A stretch of DNA of 64,000 nt from Costus lasius (Eukaryota; Streptophyta; Magnoliopsida; Zingiberales; Costaceae). The position numbers and the translations under genes are program-made. Positions within the stretch are counted from its first letter, which is position 1; each line of letters opens with the position of its first letter. Of this stretch, positions 1-10,678 are shown piece after piece. Below the pieces are notes generated by a model. That model was not told the origin of the DNA. It saw nothing but the letters and a program-made list of their open reading frames with translations, and did no database searches. Location: NCBI GenBank assembly GCA_027563935.2, contig CM050449.1:60640056-60704055 (forward strand), given 5' to 3'.

Positions 1-968
1 GGATTAGGATTGCATTGGATTGGATCCAAGTGCTTAATGAACCCATGTAATGGAGTTTGGGCTAGCTCATTATCCAATGAGGCCTAATAATAAGTTGTCA
101 TGAAGAGGCAATAGGCTAAAAGGATATAATGGGGAGGAAGCCAAGCCCATTGGCACCTAAGGGGCATAATGGGGTTTGGATGGCAAATTTGCTTCATTAA
201 GGAAGCTTTATGCGCCTTGCCCGCTCCCATTGATAGTGTGAATGCATTAAGGCATTGATTGGGGCGCAAGGCTAGGCCTTGGCGCACAAGGCAAGGCTTG
301 GTAGCTTATGGAAAGGTTGAATGAGGTTTATGGTAAAGTCTTGGACACTTTCCTTACCTCAAACCTTCTCATCCAAGCCATACACTTGTCATGATCTCAA
401 CCCTTGCCCTAACCGCCTCTAGCTCTTTATAAGTGACCCTAGCCGCCCCCTCTTGTGAGGTTACAATCCTTAGAGGCGTGACAACAAGAGGAGGGGCGAA
501 AGCAAGGGCTTGAAGGGCTACAACACCAAGAAGTGGCGCATCTTCTTCTTCCTTCCAAACGCTAGCCGCAAGCTTCTTCCTTCTCTCTTGACGCAAGGAA
601 CTTGATGCTTGGCGGTTTCCCTCTCCCTCATCCTTCTTCATCTTTGGCGCATGTACCTTGGAGGTGGCGCATACTTTGAAGAAGGAGCACAAGGCTTGGA
701 TCTTCTTCCCGAGGCTAGCACCGGGCGTGGAAGAAGAGAACTCAAGAGATCCGTGTGTGCGAGACTGCAGAGGGCGCACGCTTGGGCGCCTGCATCGGCA
801 TCGCTCTACATTGCTCTTAAGGTATTTCCTAACTCATCGTGTCGACTCCCTTGCTTGCGATCTTCACTGGGTTTTTGGGACCGGCCTGTTTCGGGGACAT
901 TCTTCCGCTGTGTAAAATGTATGTCCATGACTCTAAAAATTGTAAAATGTCCCCGGGGTTTCCCAACA
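1..968 (+). mobile_element. copia-2 LTR, right-hand part (left edge outside window)
   Basis: This stretch matches the second half of the solo LTR at 4270-6218 and of the LTRs at 53385-55322 and 41960-53010. It ends in the same CCCAACA terminus at 968. A TATA-like TTTATAAG at 426-433 lies at the position of the TATA boxes in the other copies. No TGGTATCAGAG primer site follows the terminus, so this is a solo LTR or a 3' LTR rather than a 5' LTR. The target duplication cannot be tested because the left end lies outside the window. Short open frames inside it have no family support. Confidence 0.85.
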
Positions 969-1073
969 AACATTTCATGGGGTCTCCATTTGATTTTGGG
1001 ATTGAACATTTCTTGAGATCTCCATTTGATTTTGGATTGAATGCGTCATGGGATCTCCATGGGTTTGACTGAA
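969..1073. repeat. Three imperfect ~35-bp direct repeats
   Basis: Directly after the LTR end there are three diverged copies of a unit containing GATCTCCATTTGATTTTGG-like sequence, at about 969-1004, 1005-1039 and 1040-1073. The third copy is the most changed. I see no coding function. The repeats could belong to the sequence into which the LTR inserted. Confidence 0.6.
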
Positions 1074-1573
1074 TGAGGTGGATGAACTTGGATGGAGTTG
1101 CTGGACATGAACTCGAGTTAACTTTGGGCTGGTGTGTTGAAGTTGAGACTTGAGCTGAGTTTGATCACGTACCGGCTTGTCTTTGACATTGTCTTTTCTC
1201 AATGGGCTGATTGGAGCGGAACTTTCATTATGCCAAGGTCACTTCAGGGTTGGGAGGTTAGGTGCAGCATGTGCAATACAGGTGTGCATGAACCTATACT
1301 ATGACAACCTATCACAACCACTACAAAATAACATAAAGACTTCAAAGTAAACCTAGGCTAGTCCTAGCTACAACATAAAACAACAAGTGCTGAAAGCAAA
1401 TATAGTTTGCAGCAACATTACAATCACATGAAGTGAATGAAATTAACAAGTTTAAAACATCAACATGAAACAATTTTCCAAAATGATGTCACGCATAATT
1501 AACCCTTGAAGATGTCCCTACATCAGCTATCTCTGGGGGTGAAGAATTCTTCTCCGGAGAATTAAAATTGAAG
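1074..1573. other. Unassigned sequence, no recognisable gene
   Basis: I see no conserved coding motif, LTR terminus, primer site or repeat in this stretch. It lies downstream, in the reading direction, of the minus-strand gag relic at 1860-3497, so it may be further decayed interior of that element. That is an inference only. Confidence 0.4.
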
Positions 1574-1699
1574 CATGTGGAGATTCTGGTGGTAAACCAA
1601 GGGTGTGGAGATCGTCTCGGTTCCCGGTCCCTACATCATGTGGAGATTTCGGTGGTAAACTAAGGGTGTGGAGATCATCTCGGTTCCCGGTCCCTACAT
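1574..1699. repeat. Tandem duplication of a 63-bp unit
   Basis: Two adjacent copies start at 1574 and 1637, both with CATGTGGAGATT, GGTGGTAAAC and TCTCGGTTCCCGGTCCCTAC blocks. The period of 63 is a multiple of three, so the repeat keeps a reading frame. On the minus strand it encodes two similar 21-residue blocks (DVGTGNRDDLHTL core). A related stretch with GGAGA continues to about 1735. Confidence 0.75.
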
Positions 1700-1859
1700 C
1701 AGCTTTCTCGGGGTTGGGAGTACTCTCCTCCGGAGAGTTAGATGAGAAGCTCCATTGCAGTTCAGGTGGCCATCCCAATGTATGCCAATTATCATTAGCC
1801 TTTGTAGCATCTTCAACCATGTAAATAAAACACAAATAAATGGTAGTACTCGTCCTCTT

Positions 1860-3497
1860 TCATATATCGGCAATGTATGACTTGAAAACATGATAAACAA
1901 ATGTGAAATTAGATAGATAGGCATTAATTGATTGAGAGAAATTCAAGTCTATAATAGATCCCATGTAAACATGCTTGCTAGTTGATGTTGAAGTGTGCTC
2001 CCAGATAAAATACACAATGCTAGTACCATAAGAATTCCCAAGATAGTGTGGGGCCATAGTTTTGCTGTGGGAAGGTAACTTGTAAGCATGGTAAGAAAAT
2101 GTGAGCATACATTCAAGAGCTTCAGTTCCTAAAGGTTTTGACAGCGCAAGTATGAGTTGTAAGTTTTTCTCATGAATGTCTTCTTGGGTGGAGGGAGTAG
2201 CTGAAAAATACCGGCAAGTGTAGTTGATGGACAGGAATTTTCCGAAGAGATAATGCCAAGCCAAAATTCCATTTAGGTGGGATCAGGTAAGGATTAGTGG
2301 GTGGTCCCTAGATCTAGTAGGAAAGTCACCTAAGAAGGAACTTATCATAAAAGGTGGTCTACATAAGAATTGGCTAAGACACGATGCTATGATTATTAAA
2401 GGATCAGATATCTCTTCATGAATTTCCATGATTGCACCTTTATCCAAAGTATGAGTTTTCTCATCAATAACCACCAAAGCTAATGATGTGGTACCTTCTC
2501 GCACTCTTTCAAGATTATCAATCAATTCAGGCTTAGGTTCAGATTTTGGTTCTAAGCTTGATGACAGTATAGTGGGTTCTAGAGGTCTCTTAAGGGTTAA
2601 CGGCTGGGGCTGAGTTGGTTCTCCTACAGATGACTTAGGTGGGTATGCAGTTTTGGTGTTGGTATGGTGACTAGAATTTTTGAACTCATCAAGCCGTTGG
2701 TTTAAGGAATCCATGGAGGCACGCAGATCAGTGAGCATGGTAATCTTGGTGTTCATAGTGGTTGCGTAATTGGCTTGAACCTTTGGACTTAGGAAGACAG
2801 ATGACTTATCCTTAGCTTTTGGTAAAGTCCTAACATGCACAGCTTGCCTCTTCTTAGCTAACTTGATCTCATACCCAACTTTGAGGGCATGTTGGTAGGA
2901 TTCTTCTAAGGTATTAATAGGGTAAAGCATGATAGCGTTCCTTATATCATTCCTAAGTCCTCTCTCAAACTGGTCAAGGGTTATCCCTGGATCTTCCTTT
3001 ATGTCACTTCTAAAAAGTAAGTCCATGAACCGTTCTATGTATTCAGTTATAGAGTCATCTCCTTGGGTCAATGTGGACAATTGGTCATTTATGTATTTCC
3101 TATAGTGTGGGGTTACATATTGTTCTCTCAATCTCCATCTCATATGCTTCCACGTTATGTTGTGACATCCCGAGTTTACTAACAACCCTCTCAAACCATG
3201 CCAAGATTTTCTAGCTGAGCCACATAAGAGGAGTTCAGCACAAGGTACCTTCCTATCTTCAGGTGTAACACTCCTTTCAAAGTATTGTTCGACACATTGT
3301 AGCCAATCTAGGAACTGATGGGAGTCTAAGTTCCCATCAAAGTAAGGTGGACTTCTAAAGTATATACCATTGGTTTCCCTAGTTGAAGGAGTAACTATAT
3401 GATGTGTGTCTGGACTTTTATATCCTTGGTCCCAAAGGTGTTGTGCATATGAGTGGGTATAGTTTTGAGCATGATAGTCATTTGTTCCGTTAGACAT
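1860..3497 (-). pseudogene. Ty3/gypsy-type Gag relic with unknown C-terminal extension
   Basis: The frame begins at an ATG at 3495-3497 and runs 404 codons to a stop at 2283-2285, then stays open in the same frame to 1860. Residues of about 45-210 resemble the plant retrotransposon Gag (capsid) domain: an F-G-N-L-D/W-L start, a W-K-H-M-R-W-R-L-R core, and the F-x-x-G-L-R-x-D-I-R block near its end. A charged, proline-rich tail follows. I do not recognise the roughly 125 residues after the stop. No zinc knuckle, protease or polymerase is seen. The LTR of the Athila-like element begins at 3499, one base beyond the start codon, so everything upstream of this gag was displaced by that insertion. 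This is a fragment of an older minus-strand element. Placing it in Ty3/gypsy rests on the Gag domain alone. Confidence 0.65.
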
Positions 3498-3754
3498 GTG
3501 ATGACACCGAAATATGTAGTATATTTTGCATCATTTTAGATACCTTTTCATGCTAAATCAAGGATCTTTCTACTTGTTTTTATAATAAATCCATCAAATA
3601 TTGCAAAGTCTAATTCTATTTTGGTTTTTCATGTTTTTCAAGCAAAAAGGCACTATTTTAGGCGTTTTCAAGGAAAATCAAATACATGGAAGAGTTCTCA
3701 TCATCAAGAGGAGATCACCCAAGAAATTTCACGCAAATCGGAGCAAGCCAGCAA

Positions 3755-4055
3755 ATTACGGTAGTGCCGTAATCTATTTTACGGTACCGTAATTCCAAAT
3801 GGTACCGTAAAATCTGAACACTGCCATAATTTGTAAAGATTTCCGAACAGAAAGATTTCCCGATTTTACGGTACCGGACGCAAGCAATATTACGGTACCG
3901 TATTTCGGATTGCGTCAGAACAGAAACCTAAGCCGATTTTACGGCACTGCCGTAAACCAGTTTACGGGCCGTATTTTCCGAGACGACATCGGCACAGAAG
4001 ACTCAAGAGATTTTACGGCACTAGCCGTAAACAATTACACGGCCGTAAAATTGGT
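3755..4055. repeat. Palindrome-rich modules (TACGGTACCGTA type) in 5' LTR
   Basis: About four diverged modules of roughly 74 bp lie in tandem. Each usually has two inverted-repeat motifs such as TTACGGTACCGTAA or TTTACGGCACTGCCGTAAA, followed by a GAACAGAAA-like spacer. The 12-base TACGGTACCGTA is a perfect palindrome. The same array lies in the 3' LTR at about 24963-25256, and a longer diverged version lies inside the element at 10187-10678. Confidence 0.8.
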
Positions 4056-4269
4056 TTTCAACGCGATGCCCAGGTCAATGTCCACACCTGATCCTTGCGG
4101 AGATGATTGTGGACAATCCAGAAGTTTATATTCGATGCCGTAAGAAGCAAAAGGGGAGCTTGGAACGAGAGGATTACGGAGAGACCAAAGGCCCCAATTT
4201 TGATGGACCGTCGAGGGAGAAATCGCGATCCACGCCGCCGCCGAGGGTTTCGCCGCCGCGCTCCATCCA

Positions 4270-6218
4270 TGTTAGTGTATATGCCCTATGACCTAGTTTT
4301 GGTCAACTTATGTACTACTTGACATCGATATTTATATATCATTCTGGCATTGTCGTTATCATTGTTTGACTACACCTGCGATTGTGTACTTACATGATAA
4401 TGTCCCTGGAGACAGATTGGATCTGTGCTCAAATAATTGTCCCCAGTCAATGTACCTCAGTGGATATGGGACAGCTCTGGTACTTGAGAGACTGGTATGT
4501 GGGCTGGTTAGGGATGTGGTGCTAATGCAGACACATGGGTATATCATTGGAGGATATACTGGATAGACCCGCTATGAGGCTATGACTTGGTGTCATGAGT
4601 TATCCTCATAAGTGACAGGAGATGCATTGATCCCTTGACTTGAGGTCATTGATCATTCTATATGGTTAGGGACTTGCTTTGATACAACCTAACACCTTGC
4701 CGTAGCTGGGAGGTCATAACGGTTGTTATTGAGCATGTCACGACCCATATGAGAAGATCAATGGATAGACATAGGATTTGCCCCTTCCCTAAGGAAGTAT
4801 GATATCCATGGAGCTCCTATATGGTTCTATGACTGAGAGTGTATGGCCATACCCAGGTGAGAACCTGTTTTAGTCATAGCCATGTGATTGGATGAAAACA
4901 AGTGGTGACACACTTGTCCAATCGGATATCAGTTTGGCAAAGAGACTGTAATGCATTTGTACCTAGTTGCGATGATGGGGATGTCGATGTCGATATCCAT
5001 TCCAATGACCTAGGTAGTAGCGATGCACTGCTAGGTGCCACTCACTGCTTGTGATGACCTCTAGTCAGCACTGCCAGCGTCAGAGGAACCTACAGGGTCG
5101 CACACCTTGATACTTGAGTTCTCGTATTGATCGGGAAGCCTTATGATCAAGTTATTGGATAACTCGGATCTAATTGGGAGATTTCATCAGCGCCAATGGG
5201 CCTGATGAGATGGAAGAATGTTATTGGAGCCAAACTTCATTTTTGGCAGGTTGACACGTATTTGACCATGGTTGGTCACATTTAGATTAGGGTTGCATTG
5301 GATTGGATCCAAGTGCTTAATCAACCTATGCAATGATGTTTGGGCTAGCTCATTATCCAATGAGGCCCAATAACAAGTTCTCATGAAGAGATGAGAGGCT
5401 AAAAGGGTATAATGGGGAGAAACATGAACCATTAGGCGCCTAGGGGCATAATGGGGTCATGTTGGCGCCTTTGCTTCATTATGGAAGTAAAGGGCGCCTC
5501 CCCCTCTCTTCCTAGGATGGAATGCATGCCTCTATGGCATTGCTTGAGGCACAAGGCAAGGCCTTGGCGCACAAGGAAAGGCGTGGGAACAAAAGGTAAG
5601 GTTGAATGAGAATTATGGAAATGTCTTGGAGACTTTCCTTATCTCAAACCTCCTCATCCTAGCCCTACACTTGTCATGATCCTAGCCATTACCCTAACCG
5701 CCTCTTGCCCTATAAATGTGACCCTAGTCGCCCCCTCTTGTGTGTGATCAATCCTTAAAGGCGTGAACACAAGGAGAGGGGCGAGTGCTTGGAGCAAGGG
5801 CGCATCTTCCATAACCGCAAGCCTCTTCCTCCTTTCCTCTTGGCGCAAGGAACATTAGTGCTTGGCGTTTTGGATAGTCTTCCTTCTTACCTTGGCGCAT
5901 CATCCCTCTTAGTGGCGCAAGTGAAGTAGAGTATCTCCCTAAGGCTTGGATCTTCTTCCCGAGGCTAGCACCGGGCGTGGAAGAAGATAACTTAAGAGAT
6001 CCGTGTGTGCGAGACTGCAGAGGGCCAACACTTGGAAGCCTACATCAGCATCGCTCCACATTTCTCCTAAGGTATTTCCTAACTCATCGTGTCGACTCCC
6101 TTGCTTGCGATCTTCATTGGGTTTTTGGGACCGGCCTGTTTCGGGGACATTCTTCCGCTGCGAAAAATGTATGTCTATAACTCTGAAAATTGTAAAATGT
6201 CCCCGGGGTTTCCCAACA
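4270..6218 (+). mobile_element. copia-2 solo LTR inserted in the Athila-like 5' LTR
   Basis: It begins TGTTAGTGTATATGCCC and ends CCCAACA, and is flanked on both sides by the 5-bp duplication ATCCA (4265-4269 and 6219-6223). The uninterrupted partner LTR shows a single GATCCAGACGACC at 25471-25483, which confirms a clean insertion. The length of 1949 bp equals that of the minus-strand copia-2 LTR. There is no interior, so the element was reduced to a solo LTR, most likely by LTR-LTR recombination. A TATA box (TATAAAT) lies at 5711-5717. Confidence 0.93.
5711..5717 (+). promoter_or_regulatory. Putative TATA box of copia-2 LTR
   Basis: TATAAAT sits in a shared context (CC-TATAAAT-GACCCTAG-CGCCCC). 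Equivalent boxes are TTTATAAG at 426-433, TATAAATA at 54822-54829 and, on the minus strand, TATAAAA at 42486-42492. Its conservation in four copies and its location well inside the LTR fit a U3/R promoter. The transcription start has not been located. Confidence 0.55.
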
Positions 6219-6366
6219 ATCCAGATGACCTCCGGCCGTGATTTTTCTACCGAAGCATCGCCTGGTGAAGGAGACAACGTGCCGGAAGTTTCAAATTGAA
6301 AAGAGACAAATTGGAGGAGAAATCAAGGGAAGAAGGATCGCCACCACTGTTCCCGCCTTCTTTTGT

Positions 6367-6407
6367 AAAATACGGCTGTGAAATAGTTCACAGCCGTGCC
6401 GTATTTT
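6367..6407. repeat. Hairpin-forming insertion/deletion site in LTR
   Basis: A left arm AAAATACGGCTGTGAA (6367-6382), loop ATAG and a right arm (6387-6407) form a long stem with a 5-base bulge. The 3' LTR lacks about 33 bases here and reads CTTCTTTTG directly into CCGTATTTTCT. The two LTRs of one element therefore differ by a palindromic segment, probably lost by slippage at the hairpin. Confidence 0.7.
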
Positions 6408-7218
6408 CTAAAAACTCTTCCTTTTGTTGATTTTCAATTTTCTGAAATTATGAAATATTGTGTTTCCTTCGCCATGCTAGCTTAAACTACTCTTGGGATA
6501 TGGGGGAGTAGTTCACTTGACTTTTAATGATTAGATAACTTCTTTTTCAATATTTCGTTGAGTTTGATTTTAGCATGATGATTTTGCTCATGTGATAATT
6601 GTGCTTAGACTCTCTTTAAGTTCATATTATTAATTATGTTCTTAGAATTTTCGCTTGAGACTGAAAGGTAATTGCTTGAGAATTTGGAACCCTAGAATTG
6701 CATGTTAGGATCCCTTCCTTAGGTTAGATCCATCTTGATCTTTTCTAGTAAAATAATTGCCATGATTATAACATTAATCTATAGATCGAGTCTATTTGTC
6801 AAACGTGGAGACCTTGTACGAAAGCAAAGATCGGAACGTTGGAGTTCCTTGAGCAAAACTAGTTGCGAGACTCGGATGCACGAAAGTGATCCTTGAGACT
6901 CCACTAGAGATTCTAGAGCTCAGATGCACGAAAGTGATCCTTGAGTTCATCCTTTGATAATATCTTCTTCATGATGAAATTGAATCAACAAAATCCTTAT
7001 TCATGTCTAGTAATAAAAGTTTAAGTGAACGAAACCCTAGTCCCAGCTTTTCTCTCGGATAATCTCGCTTTTAGTTACCGATTGCTATTCTCACGATCTC
7101 GACTTGCCTAGATAGTAAGAAATCAAATATTTAGTATTCGACAACGTAGGTCCCTGTGGATTCGATAGTTTTTTATTACTTCGTATACCCGTGCACTTGC
7201 GGTTTAACAACAAGTTTT

Positions 7219-7313
7219 TGGTGCCGTTACCAAGGATTAGTCCAAGGTACACGCGTCCCAGATTTGTTGTGTTCCCTTTCGGGCTATCAAGTTTTTGGCG
7301 CTGTTGCCGGGGA
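7219..7313 (+). other. Primer binding site (tRNA-Asp) with upstream degenerate duplicate
   Basis: TGGCGCTGTTGCCGGGGA at 7296-7313 matches the complement of the plant tRNA-Asp 3' end with one mismatch, which is the usual Athila-group primer. A similar TGGTGCCGTTACCAAGGA at 7219-7236 carries several mismatches and is preceded by the same CAAGTTTT. The downstream site is the better primer match. The duplication leaves the exact LTR end ambiguous. Confidence 0.75.
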
Positions 7314-7586
7314 CCTTAGTTTTGTTGATATTAAAGACGTTGAGATTATTGCTAGATTAGGTTTTTATTTACTGTTTTTTTTATTTACTGCTAATTTTCT
7401 ATTTCTTGAAATCACTTGATCTATCTACTTTGCATGCACAGGAGCCTTAGGTTAGGACCACTTGTACCATTGGATCCTGAAATCAATAAGACATTATGAG
7501 CGCGCAGAAAGTTGAGGTTAGAAGAATCATCACAAGAAGAACTGCAAGAACAATCCCAACCAGAGATACAAGAAGAAATATTCGAG

Positions 7587-10057
7587 ATGGGAGACAATCA
7601 GAACCATAAGAGAACACTTAGGGACTATGCAGCCCCTAATCATCATGAAATTCGTTCTAGTATTGCTAGGCCAGCAATTTTGAGATTAAGCCTGGACTCA
7701 TTGCAATGTTTCAACAAGAGCAATTTGGAGGATCTCCACTGGAGGATCCCAACCAACACTCGGCCTTATTTCTTGACCTATGCGATACTGTTAACATGAA
7801 TGGTGTTTCTAACGACGCATTTAGACTAAGACTTTTTCCTTTTTCTCTCAGGGACCGGGCAAAGACATGGCTTAATTCACACCCAGCCGGTACCTTCACC
7901 ACTTTGAACCAACTGTCAAATTCCTTCTTGAACAAATACTTTCCCCCAAGGAAGACACTTGAATTGAGGAACCAAATTACAAACTTCCAACAAAGAAGTG
8001 GGGAGTCGCTCAGTGAAGCCTGGGAGAGATTTAATGAACTGCAGCGGAAGTGTCCTCACCATGGATTAGAACTTCAAACTTTAATGCAAACTTTTTATAT
8101 TACATTATCTGATCAGACTAAAATGATTGTGGATGCCGCTGCAGGAGGAGCTCTTATGAGCAAAACACCAGATGAAGCCTTCAAACTGCTAGAGGAGATG
8201 GCAGAAAACCATAATCAATGGACTACCGAAAGAGGAGTACTTTACAAGCCTTCTCAAGGTAAGGGTGAAAGTGAAGGATTGCGATCCTCAGAAGAGAAGG
8301 TAAACTTTTTGTGCAATAAGCTAAATTCCATGCAAACTGCTTCTGTTTCTGCTGTTACTTGTGAAAATTGTGGCTACGATGATCATACTGCTGAATATTG
8401 TAGAGTTGTTGATCAGGATAATGAGCATGTAAATGTCATAGGGAATTATAATCAAAGTAGACCTAATGGAGGAATCACCCCAACCTTTCATGGAAAAACA
8501 TTAACAATTGGGGGGGGGGGGGGGACACTGAAAACAAAGGATTCCAAAGGCAAAATCTGAATCAAAACAATGATCAATTCTCTGAGATAAAATCCATGTT
8601 TGAAAAAATAATGACCAGTCAAAATCAGTTTGAGGTAAAACAAGATAGAAAAATTGAAGAGTTTATGTCTGATCAAAAACAAATCCTGTCAAATCAAAAT
8701 AGACAAATTGAGGAGTTTAAGCAAAGTGAACATCAAATTAACTCTAGACTAGATAGAGTAGAAGCCCACAACAAAATTCTTGAAAACCAAATTGCACAAC
8801 ATGCTAGTGTACCTTACAGACCCCCAGGAAAATTGCCTGCAAAACCTAAGATAAACCCTAGGGAGCACTGTAATGCCATCATGACTAGAAGTGGGAAACA
8901 ACTAGGAGAACCTAGAGGGAGGTTTGAAAACACTGAAAAAAGGCTTGTTGATAATGAAGAAGAATTAGAGTTAAGGGGAATCTTCTTCACATAAGAAACC
9001 CCAAACTTGTTCATCACCTCAAAAGGGTGATGAACCAAAAGGGGAGGAATCATGTGAGAAAGACGATCCTAACCCTAATTTGCCTTCTCCTTACCAAACA
9101 CCTATACCTTTTCCTCAAAGGTTAGTTCAACATAAACTAGACAAAAAGTTTGGCAAATTTCTTGAAATCCTGAAAAAGCTTTATGTTAACATTCCTTTTA
9201 CTGAAGCTATTACTAAGATGCCATCTTATGCCAAATTTTTAAAAGAGATTTTGTCTAGTAAAAGAAAATTGGATGATTATGGCACATGCACTGTTATTTT
9301 AACTGAAGATTGTAGTGCAATCATACAGAACAAACTGCCACCTAAACTGAAAGATCCAGGTAGTTTTTCTATACCTTGTTCGATTGGCACCCTATCTTTT
9401 GACCAAGCCTTATGTGACCTCGGTGCAAGTGTGAGTCTAATGCCTCTTTCTACTTACAGGAAACTAAATCGTGGAGAGCTAAAGCATATATCCATATCCT
9501 TAAAGCTCACGGACTCATCGGTGAAGTATCCTGTAGGTATATTAGAAAATGTTCCTGTGTAGATAGGTAAGTTCTTCATACCTGCAGATTTTGTAGTGTT
9601 AGACATGGTGGTAAATTCTAGAAATCCTATCATTCTTGGAAGACCACTTTTGGCCACAGCTAAGACTAACATTGATGTGAACCAAGGAAAGATTACTTTT
9701 GACATATGTGATAACAAGATTGAATTTAGTCTTAATGATTCAACAAACAAACTTTCATACTCAGGATCTTGTTGTAGTGTTGAAATATTTAATGATGAAA
9801 TTTATGATGTTTCAAGTTTGTTTGATGAAACCCCAAATAATGAATCTAACAATCTTTTTGAGGGTATTGATGAGAAATTGCAGAAGAAGAAAAAGCCAAA
9901 GAGGAAGAGAAGAAGAGAAGGCTCTAGGATGATTGAGAAAATAGAAAGAATTCTGAGCAGATTTGGAAATTGTTTCAAGATCGAGCCTTATGTTGTAAGA
10001 TCAGAGTTGAGATCCAGAAATTCACGATCAAACCCGAGTGTTAAAGGGTCAAGCTAA
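7587..10057 (+). pseudogene. Athila-type Gag-protease, multiply broken
   Basis: The likely start is the ATG at 7587 (MGDNQNHKRTLRDY). A frameshift near 7675 moves coding to the frame that carries the capsid domain (about 7706-8290), with LFPFSLRDRAKTWL and LNKYFPP typical of Athila Gag. Then comes a CENCGYDDHTAEYC zinc-knuckle-like block at about 8360-8400. A run of 15 G at 8510-8524 shifts the frame again. A coiled-coil tail with NQIAQHAS and NAIMTRSGKQL follows, and a further shift lies near 8985. The protease section has the active-site block CDLGASVSLMPLS (about 9417-9450) and the ILGRPLLATAKTNIDV block. An in-frame TAG at 9560-9562 splits it. Coding ends with a basic, low-complexity tail at 10057, with no polymerase. 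Identification is firm; the product cannot be made from this copy. Confidence 0.85.
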
Positions 10058-10077
10058 TGACCTTTAAATTAGCGCTT

Positions 10078-10095
10078 CTTGGGAGGCAACCCAAG
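10078..10095. promoter_or_regulatory. Conserved Athila post-pol hairpin
   Basis: CTTGGG-AGGCAA-CCCAAG forms a perfect 6-bp stem with a 6-base loop. The surrounding GCGCTTCTTGGGAGGCAACC block is typical of Athila/Calypso elements between pol and the env-like ORF (family knowledge). Here it follows the truncated gag-protease directly. A pyrimidine-rich tract ending TTTTTGTAG at about 10160-10168 could act as a splice acceptor for a downstream subgenomic RNA (inference). Confidence 0.6.
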
Positions 10096-10186
10096 CTTTC
10101 TAACCCTTATTTTTGTTTTCTTTAACTCAATTTTTGCTTAGGACTAATTTTTATTTTATTTTTGTAGGTTTTTCGTGATTTGGAGC

Positions 10187-10678
10187 AAAATACGGTAGTA
10201 CCGTAAAGCATTTTATGGTACCGTATTTCAGTCTGCTTACGAACAGAAAGCTACGACGAAATTACGGTACGGTCGTAAAGAATGTATTTCTGATCCAAAA
10301 TCAACCCGAGAGTTCTTTCGTTTTTACGGCACTACTGTAAGGTAGTTTACGTGCCATAATTTTTTTGAAATTTTAGCTTTTCTTTTTCAACAAAAAAAAA
10401 ATCTTTACTGTTTGAATATTATGGCGGTACCGTAAAGCATTTTACGGTATCGTATTTTTGATGTCATTCCGAACATAATGTTGCCGAGATTTTACGGTGG
10501 TATAGTAAACTTCTTTACGGTACCGTAATTCCGCGTCGTTTTTGAACAGAAGGTTTTCAATATATTACAGCACCCACCGTAAACAATTTTACGGTGCTGT
10601 AATCTGGAATCTGTTTCAAACAGAGAGTTTTGTCGATTTCACGGTACCTGCCGTAAAGTATCACACTGCCGTAAAATG
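10187..10678. repeat. Internal palindrome-rich module array
   Basis: Six or so diverged modules of about 72-80 bp carry paired motifs such as TACGGTAGTACCGTAAA and TTTACGGTACCGTAATTCC and GAACAGAA-like spacers. They match the LTR array at 3755-4055, including the leading GGAGCAA and a closing CTGCCGTAAAAT. LTR and interior therefore share a homologous array. No open frame crosses it convincingly. Confidence 0.75.

Larger units (their letters stand above)
3499..7289 (+). repeat. 5' LTR of Athila-like element (interrupted)
   Basis: The LTR runs from TGATGAC at 3499 to CTATCA at 7289, about 1.84 kb once the inserted solo LTR (4270-6218) and one copy of its ATCCA duplication are discounted. TGAT/ATCA termini form a short inverted repeat. 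It aligns with 24707-26232, with many C/T and G/A differences and one hairpin-containing indel near 6367-6407. The right end is less certain, because a second primer-like sequence at 7219 would place it near 7211. Confidence 0.75.

Noticed and set aside
8510..8524. Run of 15 G as a functional G-rich element
   Set aside because: It is a simple homopolymer that shifts the gag frame. Length errors are also common in such runs.
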